Part shown: piece by piece, positions 1 through 8,776 of the stretch
Numbering within the stretch: the first letter of the stretch is position 1
How the letters are laid out: each line of letters opens with the position of its first letter
Source of the DNA: Muricoccus nepalensis
GTDB lineage: Bacteria > Pseudomonadota > Alphaproteobacteria > Acetobacterales > Acetobacteraceae
DNA: 64,000 bases
Direction: 5' to 3'
Assembly: GCF_006438825.1 (NCBI RefSeq)
Contig: NZ_RCZP01000004.1
Coordinates: 124,001-188,000, forward strand
Notes under the pieces: model-generated
What the model saw: only the letters and a program-made list of their open reading frames with translations
Told to the model about the DNA's origin: nothing
Database searches by the model: none
Translations under genes and position numbers: made by a program

Positions 1-2
1 CG

Positions 3-128
3 GCGGACGGGCTGCAGCTCGGGCCGATGCTGCTCGGCATGAACAAGCCCGTGCACGTGATGGTGCCGACCACCACGGCGCGGGGCATCGTGAACCTCTC
101 GGCCCTGGCCGCCACGCAGCCGGGCTGA
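3..128 (+). CDS. C-terminal fragment of a phosphotransacetylase-domain protein, probably NADP-dependent malic enzyme
   Basis: An open frame enters from the left edge and ends at TGA 126-128, giving 41 codons. The visible residues, including GPMLLGMNKPVHVMVP and ARGIVNLSALAA, look like the extreme C-terminus of the phosphate acetyl/butyryl transferase fold. In alphaproteobacteria this fold most often appears as the C-terminal domain of the long MaeB malic enzyme (malate to pyruvate plus CO2 with NADP). A free-standing phosphotransacetylase is the main alternative. The rest of the gene lies outside the window. It converges on the next gene with only about 20 bases between. Confidence 0.5.
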   Translation, partial: ADGLQLGPMLLGMNKPVHVMVPTTTARGIVNLSALAATQPG

Positions 129-150
129 GGGCGGCGCCCGGCGGGGGCGC

Positions 151-1830
151 TCAGCGGCCGGGAGGGGTCGCCGTCGCCGTGAGGTTCAGCTCGCGCACGG
201 CCTGGTCCGGGGGCATGCCGGCGAAGCCCATGGCCTGGAGGAAGGCGACGGGCTTGGCCGGGCGGATCGCCAGCTCGATCGTGCCGAGGTCGCGGGCGAA
301 GCTCGCGAAGGCCTCCCGCACGCGGGTGACGCCCGGTGCCTCCTTGCCGCGGCCGGCGCCGGGCAGCGGGGTGCGCAGCGCCATCGTGGCGTAGCGCTCG
401 CGGAGCTGGCGCTCGGGCACGCGCTCCTCGGCGGCCTGGCGGGCGACGAGGGCGCGCAGCAGGCCCTGGTCGGCGTAGCGAAGGCTCATCGACGCCACGG
501 CCCAGTTCGAGACGAGGGCCAGGGGGTCGTCGGTCGCGGGCTGGCCGGGGACGGGCACGTCGAAGCCGCGGATATCCATCGTCGTGCCGAAGCGGCCCAT
601 GCCGTCGGCCTGGATGAAGAAGTGCTCGATCACCAGCCGCCCCTCCTTGCGGGTCAGGCGCGTGTCCACGCCGAGGCCGCCCTGGATGCCCTTGAAGCCC
701 AGCGAATCGAGCATCGCGCCGCCGTATTCGGGGGGAAGGTCGAGCCGGAGGCCCTCCACGCCCAGGCGGCCGACCTCGACGCCCGGCGCCGCCGCGTCCC
801 AGGTGTTGAGGCCGCGGATGGCGGCGATGCTCAGGACCGGCGTGCCGCCGAGCGCGAGGGCGATGCCCTCGATCGCCGCCGACTGGTCCTGGCCGGGCGC
901 GCCCTGGGGCGGGTTGAGGTTGTGGGCGATGGCGTAGGCGGTGTCGCGCAGCGCGACGCCGCCGAAGCCGATGCGGGCGACCTCCGCGGCGAAGGGGCCG
1001 CTGTTGGGCGCGTCGCCCTGCACGGCCAGCCCCGCCATCGCGAGGGTGGCCAGGCGCCCCTCGCCCCAGCCGTCGAGCTGGGTGCGGCCGAGGCGGAAGG
1101 CGACGTTCTCCTTCTCCACCGCGACCTCGGCGCCCTCGATCAGGGCGCTGTCCGCGGCCAGGACCCAGGGGTCGAAGGGCTGGCCGAAGCGGGGCAGTGC
1201 GGCGCCGGCCAGGCGGGCGCGGGCGAGGCCGATCCGCGTCTCGCCCTCGCGCCGGTCGACGAAGCGAAGGCCCTCGATCGCCGCCTCGCGCAGGGTGCCG
1301 GGGGCGTAGCCGGCGACCTGCATCCGGGCGAGTTCGGCCACGGCGACGCCGGGGGTCTCGACGCGCAGCTCCTCGCCCACCGCGGCCTCGATCGCGGCGC
1401 CGGACCAGTCGACCGCGGGGCCGTCCGCCCGCGTCGGGAGGGAGAGGGCGGAGAAGGCGAGGCGGACCGCGGTCGCGACCATGGGGCGGGGGCCGCCGTC
1501 GGGGTCCGGCGCCTCAACCCGCACCCCGTTCAGCAGCGCGCGGCCCACGCCGTCCGCCCGGAGGTCGTCGAGGGTGGCGTCGACCACGGTCATTCGCTCC
1601 GCGCCGCGGCGGATGGTGACGCCCTGCAGCACCGCGCGGCCGCTGACGGGGTCGATGGTGCGGCTGGTCCACTCCAGGGCGCCGTCGGGGCCGAGGCCGG
1701 CGCGAATCCGGGCGGCGGCGGCGTCGAAGCGGCGCTCCCCCTCGGCCTGGGCCAGGACGCCGGCGGTGAGGGCGCCGAGGGCCACGGGCAGGGCCAGGCA
1801 GGTGGCGAGCAGAAGGGGGCGGCGGCGCAT
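151..1830 (-). CDS. Exported hypothetical protein, 559 aa
   Basis: I do not recognise this family. The N-terminus has a short Arg-rich n-region followed by a hydrophobic stretch (about residues 5-28) and reads as a signal peptide or signal anchor. The remainder is rich in Ala, Gly and Leu. It shows loosely repeated segments of the type 'aliphatic-x-GV-x-aliphatic' alternating with charged turns, as expected of extended beta-sheet or beta-helical periplasmic proteins such as AsmA-like or DUF945-like proteins; that comparison is impressionistic. No catalytic motif or Cys pair stands out. The ATG at 1830 is the natural start because the signal sequence begins there. It is transcribed divergently from the VWA/J-domain pair. 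Confidence 0.75.
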   Translation of the reverse strand: MRRRPLLLATCLALPVALGALTAGVLAQAEGERRFDAAAARIRAGLGPDGALEWTSRTIDPVSGRAVLQGVTIRRGAERMTVVDATLDDLRADGVGRALLNGVRVEAPDPDGGPRPMVATAVRLAFSALSLPTRADGPAVDWSGAAIEAAVGEELRVETPGVAVAELARMQVAGYAPGTLREAAIEGLRFVDRREGETRIGLARARLAGAALPRFGQPFDPWVLAADSALIEGAEVAVEKENVAFRLGRTQLDGWGEGRLATLAMAGLAVQGDAPNSGPFAAEVARIGFGGVALRDTAYAIAHNLNPPQGAPGQDQSAAIEGIALALGGTPVLSIAAIRGLNTWDAAAPGVEVGRLGVEGLRLDLPPEYGGAMLDSLGFKGIQGGLGVDTRLTRKEGRLVIEHFFIQADGMGRFGTTMDIRGFDVPVPGQPATDDPLALVSNWAVASMSLRYADQGLLRALVARQAAEERVPERQLRERYATMALRTPLPGAGRGKEAPGVTRVREAFASFARDLGTIELAIRPAKPVAFLQAMGFAGMPPDQAVRELNLTATATPPGR

Positions 1831-1960
1831 GGGGCGGCGGTCTCCGAAGGTGGCGAAAGGCTAGGCGATGCCCCCTCGTCGCGCCACTCGTCCCGCGCGT
1901 TTCCCGCGCCGGGGGAACCCCCTCTGTTCCGCCGCCCGGGGGACGCACCATGTTCAGGCC

Positions 1961-2671
1961 ATGGCCAAGCCGCCCGTGCCCGCTCCCCCCCTCTCCGCCC
2001 CCGCCGGGAGCGCCGTCTCGGCCTTCCTCCAGCGGGCGGCGGGCCTGCCGGCCCTGCGCGCCGCCCCCTCCCCGGCGCGGCTGATCTTCGCGGTGGACGC
2101 GACGGCCAGCCGCCAGCCGACCTGGGACCGCGCCTGCCACGTCCAGGCCGAGATGTTCGCGGCGACGGCGGGGCGGCTGACCGTGAGCCTGGCCTTCTAT
2201 CGCGGCCACGGGGAGTTCCTGGCTTCCCCCTTCCTGGCCGAGCCGGCGGCGCTGGCCGCGCGGATGACGGGCGTGGACTGCCGGGGCGGGCACACGCAGA
2301 TCCTGCGCCTGCTGCGCCACGCCGAGGCCGAGGCGGCCCGCGCGCGGCTGCACGCCCTCGTCTTCGTGGGCGACGCGGTGGAGGAGGAGCCCGACCCGAT
2401 CTGGGCCGCCGCCAGCCGGCTCGGCGCGCGGGGGGTGCCCGCCTTCGTCTTCCAGGAGGGCGACGACCCCGGCGCGCAGGCCGTGCTGCGGGGCATCGCC
2501 CGGCGCTCCGGGGGCGCCTGGGCGCCCTTCGACCACCGCAGCCCGCGCGCGCTGGCCGACCTGCTGCGCGGCGCGGCCGCCTACGCCGCGGGCGGGCGGG
2601 AGGCGCTGGCGCGGCTGCCGGGCGCGGGCGGGCTACTGGCGCAGCTCCCGGCGCCGGGGGCGGGCCGATGA
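1961..2671 (+). CDS. VWA-domain-like cytosolic protein
   Basis: This protein of about 236 aa contains the segment RLIFAVDATASRQPTWD, a version of the metal-ion-dependent adhesion motif of von Willebrand A domains in which the usual D-x-S-x-S is D-A-T-A-S. Later it has Rossmann-like strands (LHALVFVGDAVEEEPD and VPAFVFQEGDDPG). VWA proteins of this sort bind partner proteins through a metal ion. The frame is open further upstream, but that stretch is Arg/Pro-rich and without character, so the ATG at 1961 is preferred. Its TGA overlaps the ATG of the J-domain gene as ATGA, so the two are translationally coupled and probably work together. Partner and process are unknown. Confidence 0.8.
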   Translation: MAKPPVPAPPLSAPAGSAVSAFLQRAAGLPALRAAPSPARLIFAVDATASRQPTWDRACHVQAEMFAATAGRLTVSLAFYRGHGEFLASPFLAEPAALAARMTGVDCRGGHTQILRLLRHAEAEAARARLHALVFVGDAVEEEPDPIWAAASRLGARGVPAFVFQEGDDPGAQAVLRGIARRSGGAWAPFDHRSPRALADLLRGAAAYAAGGREALARLPGAGGLLAQLPAPGAGR

Positions 2672-3342
2672 TCTGGCTGGCCGCGGGGGCGATCCTGCTG
2701 CTCCTGGCCGCGGGCGGGCTGCGGGCCTTCAGCGCGGCGAGCGTCGGGCAGGTGAAGACCGTGCTGGCGGGCACGGCCGCGGCGCTCGGCCTCGTGGTGG
2801 TCGCGGTCGTGCTCGTCGCGGGGCGGGCGGGGCAGCTGTTCTGGGCCCTGGCCCTGTTCGGGCCCATGGCCTGGCGCTGGTGGAAGGCGCGGCAGCCGCC
2901 CGGCGGCTTCGGGGGCGCGGCGCCCGACCTGGTGGAGACGGCGATGCTGTCGATGCGCCTCGACCCCGCCTCCGGCACCCTGTCGGGCCGGGTGCTGCGC
3001 GGGCGCTGGGCGGGGCGGGACCTGGCGGAGCTGGACCTGGCCGCGTTGCGGGCGCTCCGGGCCGAGGCGGCGGCGGACGATCCCGAGAGCGTGCCGCTGG
3101 TGGAGGCCTGGCTCGACCGCTCCCAGCCCGGCTGGCGCGAGGCGGACGGGGAGGCGCCGGCCGGGCCCGACGCGCCGCCGCGGGCGGAGGCGCTGGCGAT
3201 CCTCGGCCTGTCGGAAGGGGCGACGGAGGCGGAGATCCGGGCCGCCCACGCGCGGCTGATGCGCGCGGCCCATCCCGACGCCGGCGGGTCGGACTGGCTG
3301 GCTGCCCGGCTGAACGCCGCCCGCGACGCCCTGCTGGGCTGA
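2668..3342 (+). CDS. Membrane-anchored J-domain protein
   Basis: This 224-aa protein has two hydrophobic segments near the N-terminus (about residues 2-20 and 32-66, the second possibly two helices). A C-terminal J domain fills roughly the last 55 residues, with the diagnostic HPD tripeptide in AAHPDAGGSD. J domains stimulate the ATPase of a DnaK-type chaperone. Membrane-tethered short forms with a C-terminal J domain (TIM14/DjlC-like) recruit DnaK to the inner face of the membrane. The start is fixed by the ATGA overlap with the preceding VWA gene. The VWA domain could supply client binding, which would make the pair a small membrane chaperone unit; that is inference. Confidence 0.85.
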   Translation: MIWLAAGAILLLLAAGGLRAFSAASVGQVKTVLAGTAAALGLVVVAVVLVAGRAGQLFWALALFGPMAWRWWKARQPPGGFGGAAPDLVETAMLSMRLDPASGTLSGRVLRGRWAGRDLAELDLAALRALRAEAAADDPESVPLVEAWLDRSQPGWREADGEAPAGPDAPPRAEALAILGLSEGATEAEIRAAHARLMRAAHPDAGGSDWLAARLNAARDALLG

Positions 3343-3415
3343 GGGCCATGGCATTCCCAACCCCGGCACGCCGTGGCACATCAGGGCCCATGAGATACAG
3401 GAGGGATACAAGCCC

Positions 3416-4288
3416 GTGCTGAAGCCATTGAAAAAGGCGGTCCTGCCCGTCGCCGGCCTGGGCACGCGCTTCCTGCCGGCCACCAAGGCGCTGGCCAAGG
3501 AAATGCTGCCGATCGTGGACAAGCCCCTCATCCAGTATGCGGTGGAGGAGGCCCGGGCGGCCGGCATCGAGCAGTTCTGCTTCATCACAGGGCGCGGCAA
3601 GACCGCCATCGTCGAGCACTTCGACGTGGCCTACGAGCTTGAGCGGACGCTGGCCGAACGCAACAAGAACGCCCTGCTCGAGGACCTGCGGGCGGCGGCG
3701 CTGGAGCCGGGCTCCATCACCACGGTGCGCCAGCAGGTGCCCATGGGGCTCGGCCACGCGATCTGGTGCGCGCGGAGCTTCATCGGCGACGACCCCTTCG
3801 CCATCCTGCTGCCCGACGACCTCATGCAGTGCGAGGTCTCCTGCACGAAGCAGCTCGCCGACGCCTACCTGGAGACTGGCGGCAACGTCGTCGCCATCGA
3901 GGAGGTGCCGATGGAGCGCGTCAACAAGTACGGCGTGCTCGACGTGGCCGAGGACAAGGGGCGGCTCGTCTCGGTGAAGGGGCTGGTGGAGAAGCCGAAG
4001 GTCGAGGACGCGCCGTCGAACCTCACCATCATCGGCCGCTACGTCCTCATGCCCGAGGTGATCGGCTTCCTTTCGGAGATGGAGAAGGGCGCGGGCGGGG
4101 AGGTGCAGCTCACCGACAGCATGGCGAAGCTGATCGGCACCCAGCCCTTCCATGGGCTCCGCTACCAGGGCCGACGCTTCGACTGCGGCGACAAGGCGGG
4201 CTTCCTTGAGGCGCAAATCGCCTTCGCGCTGAAGCGGCCCGACCTGGCCGCGGCCGTGCGGGCCTTCCTGCCGCGCTACATGGCCTGA
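3416..4288 (+). CDS. galU: UTP--glucose-1-phosphate uridylyltransferase
   Basis: GalU makes UDP-glucose from UTP and glucose-1-phosphate in the cytosol. At 290 aa it has the normal bacterial length. The nucleotide-binding loop GLGTRFLPATKA lies at residues 14-25, followed by KEMLPIVDKPLIQY, and the acceptor-site VEKPK is near residue 195; all are characteristic. Translation starts at GTG 3416, preceded by AGGAGGG at about 3399-3405. It heads a nucleotide-sugar group: ugd follows and oxidises UDP-glucose, and the hexose-phosphate mutase downstream supplies glucose-1-phosphate or mannose-1-phosphate. Such sets feed exopolysaccharide or lipopolysaccharide synthesis, although no glycosyltransferases are seen here. 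Confidence 0.96.
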   Translation: MLKPLKKAVLPVAGLGTRFLPATKALAKEMLPIVDKPLIQYAVEEARAAGIEQFCFITGRGKTAIVEHFDVAYELERTLAERNKNALLEDLRAAALEPGSITTVRQQVPMGLGHAIWCARSFIGDDPFAILLPDDLMQCEVSCTKQLADAYLETGGNVVAIEEVPMERVNKYGVLDVAEDKGRLVSVKGLVEKPKVEDAPSNLTIIGRYVLMPEVIGFLSEMEKGAGGEVQLTDSMAKLIGTQPFHGLRYQGRRFDCGDKAGFLEAQIAFALKRPDLAAAVRAFLPRYMA

Positions 4289-4395
4289 GGCCGGCGGGCC
4301 GGCTCCGGCCGGTCAGTTCCCCGGACCGAAACGGGCGGCGGCCCGTCGATTGGCCTTGATCGATTCGATGGCTTTTTGAACACAGCTTGAGGATC

Positions 4396-4420
4396 GCGGG
4401 GTCGCTCGTATCGACCCCGC
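4396..4420 (+). promoter_or_regulatory. Perfect 9-bp hairpin in the ugd leader
   Basis: GCGGGGTCG (4396-4404) and CGACCCCGC (4412-4420) form a perfect 9-bp stem with a 7-nt loop, 66 bases before the ugd ATG. No T-run follows, so it is not a classical intrinsic terminator. It could be a leader structure, an attenuator between galU and ugd, or a protein-binding dyad. Confidence 0.5.
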
Positions 4421-4486
4421 GGGGTCGGGACGATAAGGAAGGGCCGCCGCAACGCCCCCCTTTCCGGGGCTGGACTGAGGATTCGC

Positions 4487-5791
4487 ATGCGCGTCGCAAT
4501 GATTGGGGCCGGCTATGTCGGGCTTGTCTCGGGGGCCTGCTTCGCGGAGTTCGGCGTCGATGTCTGCGTGGTCGACACCGAGGTCTCCAAGGTCGAGGCG
4601 CTGCGCGCCGGCCGGATTCCCATCTACGAGCCCGGGCTGGACCGGCTGGTGGAGGAGAACGCGCGGGACGGCCGGCTGAGCTTCACGACCGACCTGGCCG
4701 AGGCCATCACGGGCGCGGACGCGGTCTTCCTCGCGGTCGGCACGCCGTCGCGCCGCGGCGACGGGCACGCGGACCTCTCCTACGTGTTCGCCGCCGCCGA
4801 GCAGGTGGCGCGGGCGGCCAAGGGGCCGCTGGTGCTGGTGACGAAGTCCACCGTGCCGGTCGGCACCGGGCGCAAGATCAAGGAGATCCTGCGCAAGGTG
4901 CGGCCCGACCTCGAGATCGACGTCGCCTCCAACCCGGAGTTCCTGCGCGAGGGCAACGCAATCGGCGACTTCATGCGGCCGGACCGCGTGGTGATCGGCG
5001 CCGAGAGCGAGCGCGCCTTCGCGGTGCTGCGCCGCCTCTACCGCCCGCTCTACCTCATCGAGACGCCCATCGTGCAGACCGGGCTCGAGACGGCGGAGTT
5101 GATCAAGTACGCGGCCAACGCCTTCCTGGCCGTGAAGATCACCTTCATCAACCAGATGGCCGACCTCTGCGAGAAGGCCGGGGCGGACGTGCACGACGTG
5201 GCCCGCGGCATGGGGCTGGACGGGCGCATCGGGCGGAAGTTCCTCCACGCGGGGCCGGGCTATGGCGGCTCCTGCTTCCCGAAGGACACGCTGGCGCTGG
5301 CCCGCACTGCGCAGGAGCTCGGCGCGCCCGTCACGATCGTCGAGCAGACGATCGCGGCGAACGACGCCCGCAAGGAGGCCATGGCGGCGCGCGTGATCGC
5401 GGCGCTGGGCGGTGCGGCCCAGGGCAAGACCGTCGCGGTGCTCGGCCTGACCTTCAAGCCCGAGACGGACGACATGCGCGACGCGCCCTCCCTCGTGGTG
5501 GTGCCGCGGCTGGCGGAGGCGGGCGCCACCATCCGCACCTACGACCCGCAGCCCGGCCACGCGCGGCAGATGATGCCGGCGGGCGTGCATTTCGCGGACA
5601 CCGCGCTCGGCGCGGTGGAGGGCGCGGACGCGGTGGTGCTACTGACGGAGTGGAACGAGTTCCGCGCCCTCTCGCCCCAGAAGATCAAGGCGGCGATGAA
5701 GGGGGACGTGGTGCTCGACCTGCGCAACGCCTGGGACCCGGCGAGCTTCCGCGAGGCTGGTCTCACCTATCAATCCATCGGACGACAGTAG
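4487..5791 (+). CDS. ugd: UDP-glucose 6-dehydrogenase
   Basis: This 434-aa enzyme oxidises UDP-glucose to UDP-glucuronate with two NAD+. The N-terminal Rossmann motif GAGYVG is at residues 7-12. The catalytic cysteine is Cys263 in GGSCFPKDTLAL, with the expected spacing. The C-terminal UDP-binding domain contains LGLTFKPETDDMRD. The ATG at 4487 is the first start and places the nucleotide-binding motif at the N-terminus. It lies 198 bases after galU, which makes its substrate, and only 12 bases before the mutase gene. Ugd and the mutase are therefore probably co-transcribed. UDP-glucuronate is a precursor of acidic exopolysaccharides. Confidence 0.96.
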   Translation: MRVAMIGAGYVGLVSGACFAEFGVDVCVVDTEVSKVEALRAGRIPIYEPGLDRLVEENARDGRLSFTTDLAEAITGADAVFLAVGTPSRRGDGHADLSYVFAAAEQVARAAKGPLVLVTKSTVPVGTGRKIKEILRKVRPDLEIDVASNPEFLREGNAIGDFMRPDRVVIGAESERAFAVLRRLYRPLYLIETPIVQTGLETAELIKYAANAFLAVKITFINQMADLCEKAGADVHDVARGMGLDGRIGRKFLHAGPGYGGSCFPKDTLALARTAQELGAPVTIVEQTIAANDARKEAMAARVIAALGGAAQGKTVAVLGLTFKPETDDMRDAPSLVVVPRLAEAGATIRTYDPQPGHARQMMPAGVHFADTALGAVEGADAVVLLTEWNEFRALSPQKIKAAMKGDVVLDLRNAWDPASFREAGLTYQSIGRQ

Positions 5792-5803
5792 GGCGCCCCC
5801 GCC

Positions 5804-7216
5804 ATGACCGGCTTCAGCCACCGCTTCGACCCGACCAGCCTGCGCGAGTATGACATCCGCGGCGTGGTCGGGAAAACCCTCTCCGGGGAGGACGCCTTCG
5901 CCATCGGGCGCGTCTTCGGCACCATCGTCTCGCGCAAGGGCGGCCGGAAGGTCGCGGTCGGCTATGACGGGCGCCTCTCCTCCCCGATGCTGGAGGAGCG
6001 GCTGGTCGCGGGGCTCATGGCCTCGGGCATGGAGGTGATCCGCATCGGCTGCGGGCCGACGCCGATGCTCTACTTCGCCTCCTATCACTTCAAGACCGAC
6101 GGCGCCGTGATGGTGACGGGCAGCCACAACCCGCCCGACTACAACGGCTTCAAGTCGATGATCGGCAAGAAGCCGTTCTTCGGGAAGGATATCCAGGACC
6201 TCGGCGCCATGGCCGCCTCCGGCGACGTGGTGGAGGAGGCCCAGGGGTCGTCGAGCAACGTCGACATTTCCGAGGACTACGTCGCGCGGCTGATGCAGGA
6301 CTACGACGGCGGCGAGCGCGCGCTGAAGGTGGTCTGGGACCCTGGCAACGGCTCGGGCGCGGAGATCACCAAGATGCTGGCGGCGCGCCTGCCCGGCCAG
6401 CACACCGTGATTAACGGCGAGATCGACGGCAACTTCCCGGCGCATCACCCCGATCCCACGGTGGCGAAGAACCTCGAGCAGATCATCGCGGAGGTGGCGA
6501 AGCAGGGCGCGGACCTCGGCATCGCCTTCGACGGCGACGCGGACCGCATCGGCGTGGTCGACAACGACGGCAACATCCTGTTCGGCGACCAGCTTCTCGT
6601 GGTGCTGGCGCGCGACGTGCTGAAGAGCAAGCCGGGCGGCACGATCATCGCCGACGTGAAGGCGAGCCAGGTGCTGTTCGACGAGGTCGCCAAGGCCGGT
6701 GGCACGCCGCTGATGTGGAAGACGGGCCACTCCCTCATCAAGTCCAAGATGGCGGAGACGGGCGCGCCGCTGGCCGGCGAGATGTCGGGCCACATCTTCT
6801 TCGCGGACAAGTGGTACGGCTTCGACGACGCGCCCTACTCCGCGGTGCGGCTGCTCGGGATCGTGGCCCGCATGACGGAGACGCTCTCCCAGGTCCGGGA
6901 CGCCATGCCGAAGGTGATCAACACGCCCGAGCTTCGCTTCGACTGCTCCGAGGAGCGGAAGTTCGTGGTGGTGCAGGAGGTCAAGGACCGCCTGGCCGCC
7001 GAGGGCGCCAAGGTGCAGGACGTGGACGGCGTGCGCGTGCTGACCGAGGACGGCTGGTGGCTGCTGCGCGCCTCCAACACCCAGGCCGTGCTGGTGGCCC
7101 GCGCGGAGGCCGGCAGCCCCGAGGGGCTCGAGCGCCTCAAGGGCATGATCGCGACGCAGCTGGAGGCCAGCGGCCTGGCGGCGCCGGACTTCACCGGGGA
7201 GAACGCGGGGCACTGA
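5804..7216 (+). CDS. Phosphomannomutase/phosphoglucomutase (AlgC-type)
   Basis: This 470-aa alpha-D-phosphohexomutase interconverts hexose 6-phosphate and 1-phosphate. The phosphoserine loop [11 protein letters not shown] carries the catalytic Ser at residue 107. The Mg2+ loop DGDADR starts at Asp243. The sugar-specificity loop GEMSGH and the C-terminal phosphate-binding segment (RASNTQ) follow. These positions match the PMM/PGM subfamily typified by Pseudomonas AlgC, which accepts both mannose and glucose phosphates. With galU and ugd it completes a path from glucose-6-phosphate to UDP-glucuronate, and it may also supply mannose-1-phosphate. Its TGA overlaps the next reading frame. Confidence 0.94.
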   Translation: MTGFSHRFDPTSLREYDIRGVVGKTLSGEDAFAIGRVFGTIVSRKGGRKVAVGYDGRLSSPMLEERLVAGLMASGMEVIRIGCGPTPMLYFASYHFKTDGAVMVTGSHNPPDYNGFKSMIGKKPFFGKDIQDLGAMAASGDVVEEAQGSSSNVDISEDYVARLMQDYDGGERALKVVWDPGNGSGAEITKMLAARLPGQHTVINGEIDGNFPAHHPDPTVAKNLEQIIAEVAKQGADLGIAFDGDADRIGVVDNDGNILFGDQLLVVLARDVLKSKPGGTIIADVKASQVLFDEVAKAGGTPLMWKTGHSLIKSKMAETGAPLAGEMSGHIFFADKWYGFDDAPYSAVRLLGIVARMTETLSQVRDAMPKVINTPELRFDCSEERKFVVVQEVKDRLAAEGAKVQDVDGVRVLTEDGWWLLRASNTQAVLVARAEAGSPEGLERLKGMIATQLEASGLAAPDFTGENAGH

Positions 7217-7563
7217 TCCCGGTCTTCCTCTACGGCACCCTGCTCGACCGGCGCACCCTCGCGCGCCGGTCGGGCGACGCCGCGCTGGCGCGCTCGATGC
7301 GGCCGGCGGTGCTACCGGGGCAGGCGCGCGTCTTCTTCCGCGGTACCCCCTACCCCACCCTGCTTGCCCGGCCCGGCGCGCGGGTGGAGGGGGCGCTCGT
7401 CCGCCCCTCCCTGGACGCGCTGGCCGCGCTGCGGCGCTACGAGGGTCCCTGCTACCGGCTGTGCCCCGTTCGCGTGCGGGCCCGGCGTGGTTGGTGCCGG
7501 GCACGGGCCTGGGTGGTGCCGCGCTGGATGGCCTCCCGCGAGCCCTGGCCGCGGCGGGCCTGA
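7213..7563 (+). CDS. Gamma-glutamylcyclotransferase (AIG2)-like protein with non-standard start
   Basis: This protein of about 116 aa begins with [14 protein letters not shown], the hallmark first strand of the AIG2/GGCT fold. It carries the conserved acidic motif as RRYEGPCYR about 75 residues later, where the Glu is catalytic in GGCT enzymes. Members cyclise gamma-glutamyl compounds or cleave gamma-glutamylamines. No ATG, GTG or TTG lies near the expected N-terminus. The only plausible initiator is CTG 7213, which shares bases with the TGA of the upstream mutase gene (CTGA), with ATC following. Translation could be by reinitiation. The substrate cannot be told from sequence. Confidence 0.72.
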   Translation: MIPVFLYGTLLDRRTLARRSGDAALARSMRPAVLPGQARVFFRGTPYPTLLARPGARVEGALVRPSLDALAALRRYEGPCYRLCPVRVRARRGWCRARAWVVPRWMASREPWPRRA

Positions 7564-7615
7564 CGCCCGGGCCCGGCCGGGCTAGAAAGGCGCCGACGAC
7601 GGAGCGCCCGAGGCC

Positions 7616-8722
7616 ATGCTGCAATCCCCGCCTGCCGAACCCGGAATGCGCGAGGAGGAGGTCGATACCCCCGCCCTCCTGATCGACCTCGACGCCTTCG
7701 AGTCGAACCTCGACGCCATGGCGGCGCGGCTGGCCGGCACGGGGGCGAAGCTGCGGGCGCACGCCAAGACGCACAAGTCCGCGGCCATCGCGCACCAGCA
7801 GATGCGGCGCGGCGCCGTCGGGCAGTGCGTGCAGAAGGTGGCGGAGGCCGAGGCGCTGGCCTGGGGGGGCGTGCCGGACATCCTCGTCTCGAACCAGGTG
7901 GTGGACCCGCGGAAGCTGCGGCGGCTGGCGGCGCTCTCGGGACTCGCCAAGGTGGCGGTCTGCGCCGACGACCCCGCGGGGATCGACACCATGGCGGCGG
8001 TCGCCGAGGCGGCCGGGCGGCGGATGGAGGTGCTGGTCGAGATCGATGTCGGCGCCGGGCGCTGCGGCGTGGACCCCGGGCCAGAGGCGGTGGCGCTGGC
8101 CGAGCGGGTCGCGGCCTCGCCGCACCTGATCTTCGGAGGGCTGCAGGCCTATCACGGCAGCGCGCAGCACCGGCGCACGGTGGAGGAGCGGCGCGCCGCC
8201 ATCGCTTACGCGGCGGACGGGGTGCGGCGCACGGTGGAGCAGCTTCGCCAGCGCGGCCTGCCCTGCCCCATCGTCGGCGGGGCCGGCACGGGGACCTACG
8301 AGCTCGAGCTCGAGGCCGGGCTCTGGACCGAGATCCAGGCGGGATCCTACGCCTTCATGGACGCCGACTACGCCGCCAACGGCGCGCCACCGCCCTTCCG
8401 GCAGAGCCTCTTCGTGCTCGCCCAGGTGATGTCGGCGCCAAGGGATGGGGTGGCGGTGCTCGACGCCGGGCACAAGGCCGTGGCGGTCGATTCGGGTCTT
8501 CCCCTGGTGTGGGAGCGGCCGGGGCTTCGCTACGCCGGCGCCTCCGACGAGCACGGGGCACTCGCGGTGGAGGGGGGCGCGCGGCCGCGGCTCGGGGAGC
8601 GCATCCGGCTGGTGCCGGGGCACTGCGACCCGACGGTGGATCGCTACGACTGGTATGTGGGCGTCCGTGGCGGGCGGGTGGAATGCCTCTGGCCGGTCTC
8701 GGCGCGGGGCGGGATGGCCTGA
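7616..8722 (+). CDS. D-threonine aldolase / 3-hydroxy-D-aspartate aldolase family PLP enzyme
   Basis: This 368-aa fold-type III PLP enzyme has an alanine-racemase-like TIM barrel. The Schiff-base lysine is expected at residue 51 in LRAHAKTHKS. The C-terminal GHCDPTVDRY carries the His336/Asp338 pair that binds the divalent metal in D-threonine aldolases and D-serine dehydratases. These enzymes cleave D-threonine or 3-hydroxy-D-aspartate to glycine plus an aldehyde, or deaminate D-serine; sequence alone does not decide which. The ATG at 7616 gives ten extra residues before a second Met; either could be used. A bidirectional terminator hairpin lies just downstream. Confidence 0.85.
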   Translation: MLQSPPAEPGMREEEVDTPALLIDLDAFESNLDAMAARLAGTGAKLRAHAKTHKSAAIAHQQMRRGAVGQCVQKVAEAEALAWGGVPDILVSNQVVDPRKLRRLAALSGLAKVAVCADDPAGIDTMAAVAEAAGRRMEVLVEIDVGAGRCGVDPGPEAVALAERVAASPHLIFGGLQAYHGSAQHRRTVEERRAAIAYAADGVRRTVEQLRQRGLPCPIVGGAGTGTYELELEAGLWTEIQAGSYAFMDADYAANGAPPPFRQSLFVLAQVMSAPRDGVAVLDAGHKAVAVDSGLPLVWERPGLRYAGASDEHGALAVEGGARPRLGERIRLVPGHCDPTVDRYDWYVGVRGGRVECLWPVSARGGMA

Positions 8723-8728
8723 ACGACG

Positions 8729-8756
8729 AAGGGGGCCGGCGAACCGGCCCCCTTGT
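8729..8756. terminator. Bidirectional intrinsic terminator
   Basis: GGGGGCCGG (8731-8739) and CCGGCCCCC (8744-8752) make a perfect 9-bp stem with a CGAA tetraloop-like loop, flanked by AA and TT. It lies exactly between two convergent genes, so it probably ends both transcripts, although the T-run on each side is short. Confidence 0.75.
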
Positions 8757-8776
8757 TCCAAAACAGCGCGGGCGGC

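Noticed and set aside
1868-1960. Earlier start for the VWA gene
   Set aside because: The 31 extra residues are Arg/Pro-rich and unconserved in appearance, and the region is needed as promoter for a divergent gene.
622-3342. Very long plus-strand open frame across the exported-protein and VWA genes
   Set aside because: Its first part is antisense to the exported protein gene and reads as His/Arg/Gly-rich filler; only the 3' end from 2668 is the real J-domain gene. Long shadow frames are expected at this GC content.
5639-8761. 1040-codon minus-strand open frame
   Set aside because: Entirely antisense to ugd, the mutase and the D-threonine-aldolase-like gene, which have clear motifs on the other strand.
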